Part shown: in pieces, positions 52,011 through 54,506 of the stretch | How the letters are laid out: every line of letters begins with the position of its first letter | Numbering within the stretch: position 1 is the first letter of the stretch | Source of the DNA: Anaerolineales bacterium | GTDB lineage: Bacteria; Chloroflexota; Anaerolineae; Anaerolineales; UBA11858 | Direction: 5' to 3' | Length of the DNA: 54,506 bases | Assembly (NCBI GenBank): GCA_024763275.1 | Contig: JANTFT010000009.1 | Location: forward strand, 1 to 54,506 | Position numbers and translations under genes: made by a program | The notes under the pieces: generated by a model | What the model saw: only the letters and a program-made list of their open reading frames with translations | The model's database searches: none | What the model was told of the DNA's origin: nothing

Positions 52011-54506
52011 TTAGAACCCTTCCAGCCGGGTCAGGTCCAGCGTTCCCTCTGCGAGCCGGGTGATGCTTTGCAGCAGCCCCAGGCGATTTTCGCGGACAGC
52101 CTGATCTTCGTCCATCACCAGCACGTTATCAAAGAAATCAGTGATCAGCGGAATCAAGGGGGTGAAGATGTCAAAGAATCCCTGCAGATCCCCGGGCTGG
52201 AGCTTCCCTGATCCCGCCTCAGCGGCCGCACTCCCGAGGGCGATCTCAGCCTGCTCTGTGAACAGTGCCGGATCTACCGGATATTCCCCCTCCAGATCCC
52301 TGGTGATGCGGGCACAGCGGGCGAAGGAATCCAGGGTAAGCTCCCAATCCTCTCTCTGGATCCATTCAGTCAGAAGTTTTACAGAACGTGAGGCGCTGGC
52401 CGGGTTATATCCCTGGACAGCCACCACCGCATCGACCACGTTATAAGGATAGCCACTCTCCAGCAGATAATTCTGCAGCCGGTCGCTGATAAAAGCCAGG
52501 CAGGCGTCTCTAGCCTGGGCATCCATGGCAATGGGCAGCTGTTCCCGGGCGTGGTCCAGGGCAACCGCCAGATCCAGATCCTGATTCCAATGGATCAGGT
52601 TGCCCACCAGCCCCAGGGCAACTCTCCGCTGAGCAAAGGGGTCCTTACTCCCGGTAGGCGCCAGGCCGGCAGCGAACAGACCTGCCAGGGAATCCAGCCG
52701 GTCAGCCAGGCCAAGGACCAGACCCGGAAGGGTCTCCGGGGCCGGATCACCGGCAGACAAAGGCAGATAATGCTCCCGGATAGCCAGGGCAACTGGCTCT
52801 TTTTCCCCGGAATGCAGAGCATAGTAATAGCCCATCACGCCCTGGAGGGAGGTCATCTCGACCACCATCTGGGTGGCCAGATCGGCTTTGCAAAGCTCGG
52901 CCGCCCGCCGGCAGACTTCCAGATCCTCCCCGCTAATACCCAGCAGAGGAGCCAGCTGGTCCACCAGGCTGCGGACTCGTTTGGTTTTATCCCCCATCGA
53001 GCCCAGGTCGACCTGGAAGGTCAGGGTGTCCAGAGCGGGGAGGTAGTCCTCCAGCTTCCGTTCCTGGTCAGCCTTGACAAAGTATTTGGCGTCGGCAAAG
53101 CGGGCCAGGATCACATCGGTATTACCGTTGGTGATCAGGGGCAGCTCGGGGTACTCACCTTCCCGGGAGGGTTTGTTGGCCACGGTGATGAAATACGGCA
53201 GCAGAGCTTCATCTTTCTCCACCGGGAAATAGCGCTGGTGCTTTTTCATTACCGAGATCAACACCTCCCTGGGCAGGTCCAGGAAAGCCGGGTCAAACTC
53301 ACCCAGCAGCGCAGTGGGCGCCTCCACCAGGTGGGTCACTTCCGTGAGCAGGGCCTGGTCTTCCAGGGCAGTACCTCCCGCTTTTGACGCCAGATGCTTG
53401 ACGTCCTTGAGGATGCGCTGGCGGCGGGCCTCCTGGTCCAGGATTATGCCCTGCCCGCGCAGGACCTCAAAATAACCGGCCGGGGAGCTGACCGGCAGGT
53501 CAGCGCCACCTTCCACAAAGCGCAGGCCCCAGGTGGAGGGTGCTGCTTCCAATCCCGCATAGGAAAAGGGTATCCAGGATTCACCGTGCAGGGCCAGCAG
53601 CCAGCGGATGGGCCGCGAAAAGGCCAGCACAGGGTCGTTCCAGCGCATGGACTGACCGAAGCGGATCGACCCGATCAACTCCGGCAGGGCTTCCGGTAGA
53701 ACATCTCCCGCCGGGAGACCTTTTTTACGCTCGACTGCCACCACGTATTCCCCCCCGTCAATCTCCTGGATCTCCAGGTCGTCAACTTTGACTCCCTTGG
53801 ATTTGGCAAAGCCTTCCGCTGCCCGGGTAGGCTGACCGCTCTCGTCAAAAGCCCGGGCGCGGGGGGGACCTTTAACTAGCTGCTCGAGATCCTCCTGGCG
53901 GTCCGCCAGCTCACCGAGATAGACAACCAGTCGGCGGGGAGTGGCCAGCACTTGCAGGTCCTGGTAAGCCAGCCTCAGCTCCGCCAGCATCTCCGGGACC
54001 CTCTTTTCAAGCTGCTGGAGGGCATCCTCCACGTCTCCCGGTGGGAGCTCCTCGGTGCCGATCTCCAGCAGGAAAGGAGCCGGGCTTGAGAGCGGCTTTC
54101 CGACCGGGACGCCGGGATGCTTCCCGGTTTCCTTCTCAGTCCTTCCCAGCCAGGGATATTCCAGCTCCTGGCGCTCTTCCAGATAGCATTCGGCGACCCG
54201 CCGGGAAAGGTCCCGCATACGGCGGAAGAATCCCGCGCGCTCAGTTACGCCCACTGCGCCGCGGGTGTCCAGCAGGTTGAAGGTATGAGAGCATTTGAGG
54301 ATGAAGTCGTGAGCCGGCAGGGTCTGTTTATCTTCCAGGCAGCGGTTGGCTTCCTGCTCATAGATCCCATACAGCTCCCGCAGGCGATCGACATCGGCCA
54401 GCTCAAAGGCATATTTGCTGAACTGCTGCTCGCTCTGCAACTGCACGTCCCCGTAAGTATGATCGCTGCTCCAGCGGATATTCTTAAAGTCCCGCACTCC
54501 CTGCAG
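52011..54506 (-). CDS. glyS: Glycyl-tRNA synthetase, fused alpha-beta chain (5' end outside window)
   Basis: The frame is open to the right edge; 831 residues are visible. The first about 115 are the C-terminal part of the alpha subunit (SKYAFELADVDRLRELYGIYEQEANRCL... HDFILKCSHTFNLLDTRGAVGVTER). After a linker comes a full beta subunit beginning FLLEIGTEELPPGDVEDAL, with ATPRRLVVYL, KHQRYFPV and the C-terminal anticodon-binding domain. The bacterial enzyme is normally two separate chains; a fused form is known in some lineages. The N-terminal catalytic part of alpha is missing only because the window ends. Confidence 0.95.
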   Translation of the reverse strand: MQGVRDFKNIRWSSDHTYGDVQLQSEQQFSKYAFELADVDRLRELYGIYEQEANRCLEDKQTLPAHDFILKCSHTFNLLDTRGAVGVTERAGFFRRMRDLSRRVAECYLEERQELEYPWLGRTEKETGKHPGVPVGKPLSSPAPFLLEIGTEELPPGDVEDALQQLEKRVPEMLAELRLAYQDLQVLATPRRLVVYLGELADRQEDLEQLVKGPPRARAFDESGQPTRAAEGFAKSKGVKVDDLEIQEIDGGEYVVAVERKKGLPAGDVLPEALPELIGSIRFGQSMRWNDPVLAFSRPIRWLLALHGESWIPFSYAGLEAAPSTWGLRFVEGGADLPVSSPAGYFEVLRGQGIILDQEARRQRILKDVKHLASKAGGTALEDQALLTEVTHLVEAPTALLGEFDPAFLDLPREVLISVMKKHQRYFPVEKDEALLPYFITVANKPSREGEYPELPLITNGNTDVILARFADAKYFVKADQERKLEDYLPALDTLTFQVDLGSMGDKTKRVRSLVDQLAPLLGISGEDLEVCRRAAELCKADLATQMVVEMTSLQGVMGYYYALHSGEKEPVALAIREHYLPLSAGDPAPETLPGLVLGLADRLDSLAGLFAAGLAPTGSKDPFAQRRVALGLVGNLIHWNQDLDLAVALDHAREQLPIAMDAQARDACLAFISDRLQNYLLESGYPYNVVDAVVAVQGYNPASASRSVKLLTEWIQREDWELTLDSFARCARITRDLEGEYPVDPALFTEQAEIALGSAAAEAGSGKLQPGDLQGFFDIFTPLIPLITDFFDNVLVMDEDQAVRENRLGLLQSITRLAEGTLDLTRLEGF

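Overview
The window reads as a piece of a chromosome from a free-living bacterium, most likely an Anaerolineae-type member of the Chloroflexota known only from environmental sequence. The signs are several secreted lipoproteins with Thr/Pro-rich linkers, a fused alpha-beta glycyl-tRNA synthetase, a glyS-dnaG-rpoD housekeeping block, a pyrF-pyrE fusion, a bacterial serpin, and a metabolism with molybdenum hydroxylase, CoA-linked and Na+-pump genes. Placement is by inference only. There is no rRNA gene, no CRISPR array, no prophage and no intact mobile element.

Layout. 0.1-0.9 kb (minus): a peroxiredoxin-glutaredoxin fusion whose catalytic cysteine codon is an in-frame UGA, so it is read here as a selenoprotein. 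1.0-6.1 kb: a multipass membrane protein, three lipoproteins (one made of Ca2+-binding type repeats), then an AT-rich stretch with two small unrecognised genes. 6.2-9.3 kb: tRNA-Glu(CUC), a hot-dog thioesterase, and a minus-strand thiol-redox operon (FmdE-like protein, thioredoxin-like protein, a broken membrane protein, OsmC) behind a promoter overlapped by a 22-bp palindrome. 9.3-12 kb: yceD without rpmF, a DUF2877/AllH-like gene with a possible leaderless start, and a lipoprotein.

12.1-20.3 kb (minus) looks like one long operon: three subunits of a xanthine-dehydrogenase-family molybdenum hydroxylase, four subunits of a biotin-dependent Na+-pumping acyl-CoA decarboxylase (order A-D-C-B) and a cyclase-family amidohydrolase, closed by an intrinsic terminator. 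20.6-25.5 kb (minus) is a pyrimidine operon, pyrC-pyrB-pyrFE-pyrD, with a promoter followed by two tandem terminators ahead of pyrC, an attenuator arrangement. 25.5-30.8 kb (minus) is a catabolic operon: class III CoA-transferase, FdrA (AllF-like), carbon-nitrogen hydrolase and DUF1116 (AllG-like), with an operator-like palindrome on its promoter. With the DUF2877 gene at 10 kb it completes the three-family set reported for oxamate carbamoyltransferase. Together with the molybdenum hydroxylase this suggests anaerobic breakdown of an N-heterocycle or ureide; the substrate is not determined by the sequence.

31-44 kb: two lipoproteins, a 38-residue membrane peptide with its own promoter and terminator, metG, a lipoprotein serpin, a decayed IS200-like element, a secreted Gly/Ser-rich protein behind a PhoB-like promoter, mutS2, a Cys-rich ferredoxin-type protein, a cupin and a thiolase. 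44-54.5 kb: an isoprenylcysteine-methyltransferase-like protein, an L-lactate permease coupled to a 59-residue membrane protein, a stand-alone MetH-activation-like protein, an alpha/beta hydrolase, a small membrane protein, rpoD, dnaG and the 3' part of the fused glyS, which runs off the window's right edge.
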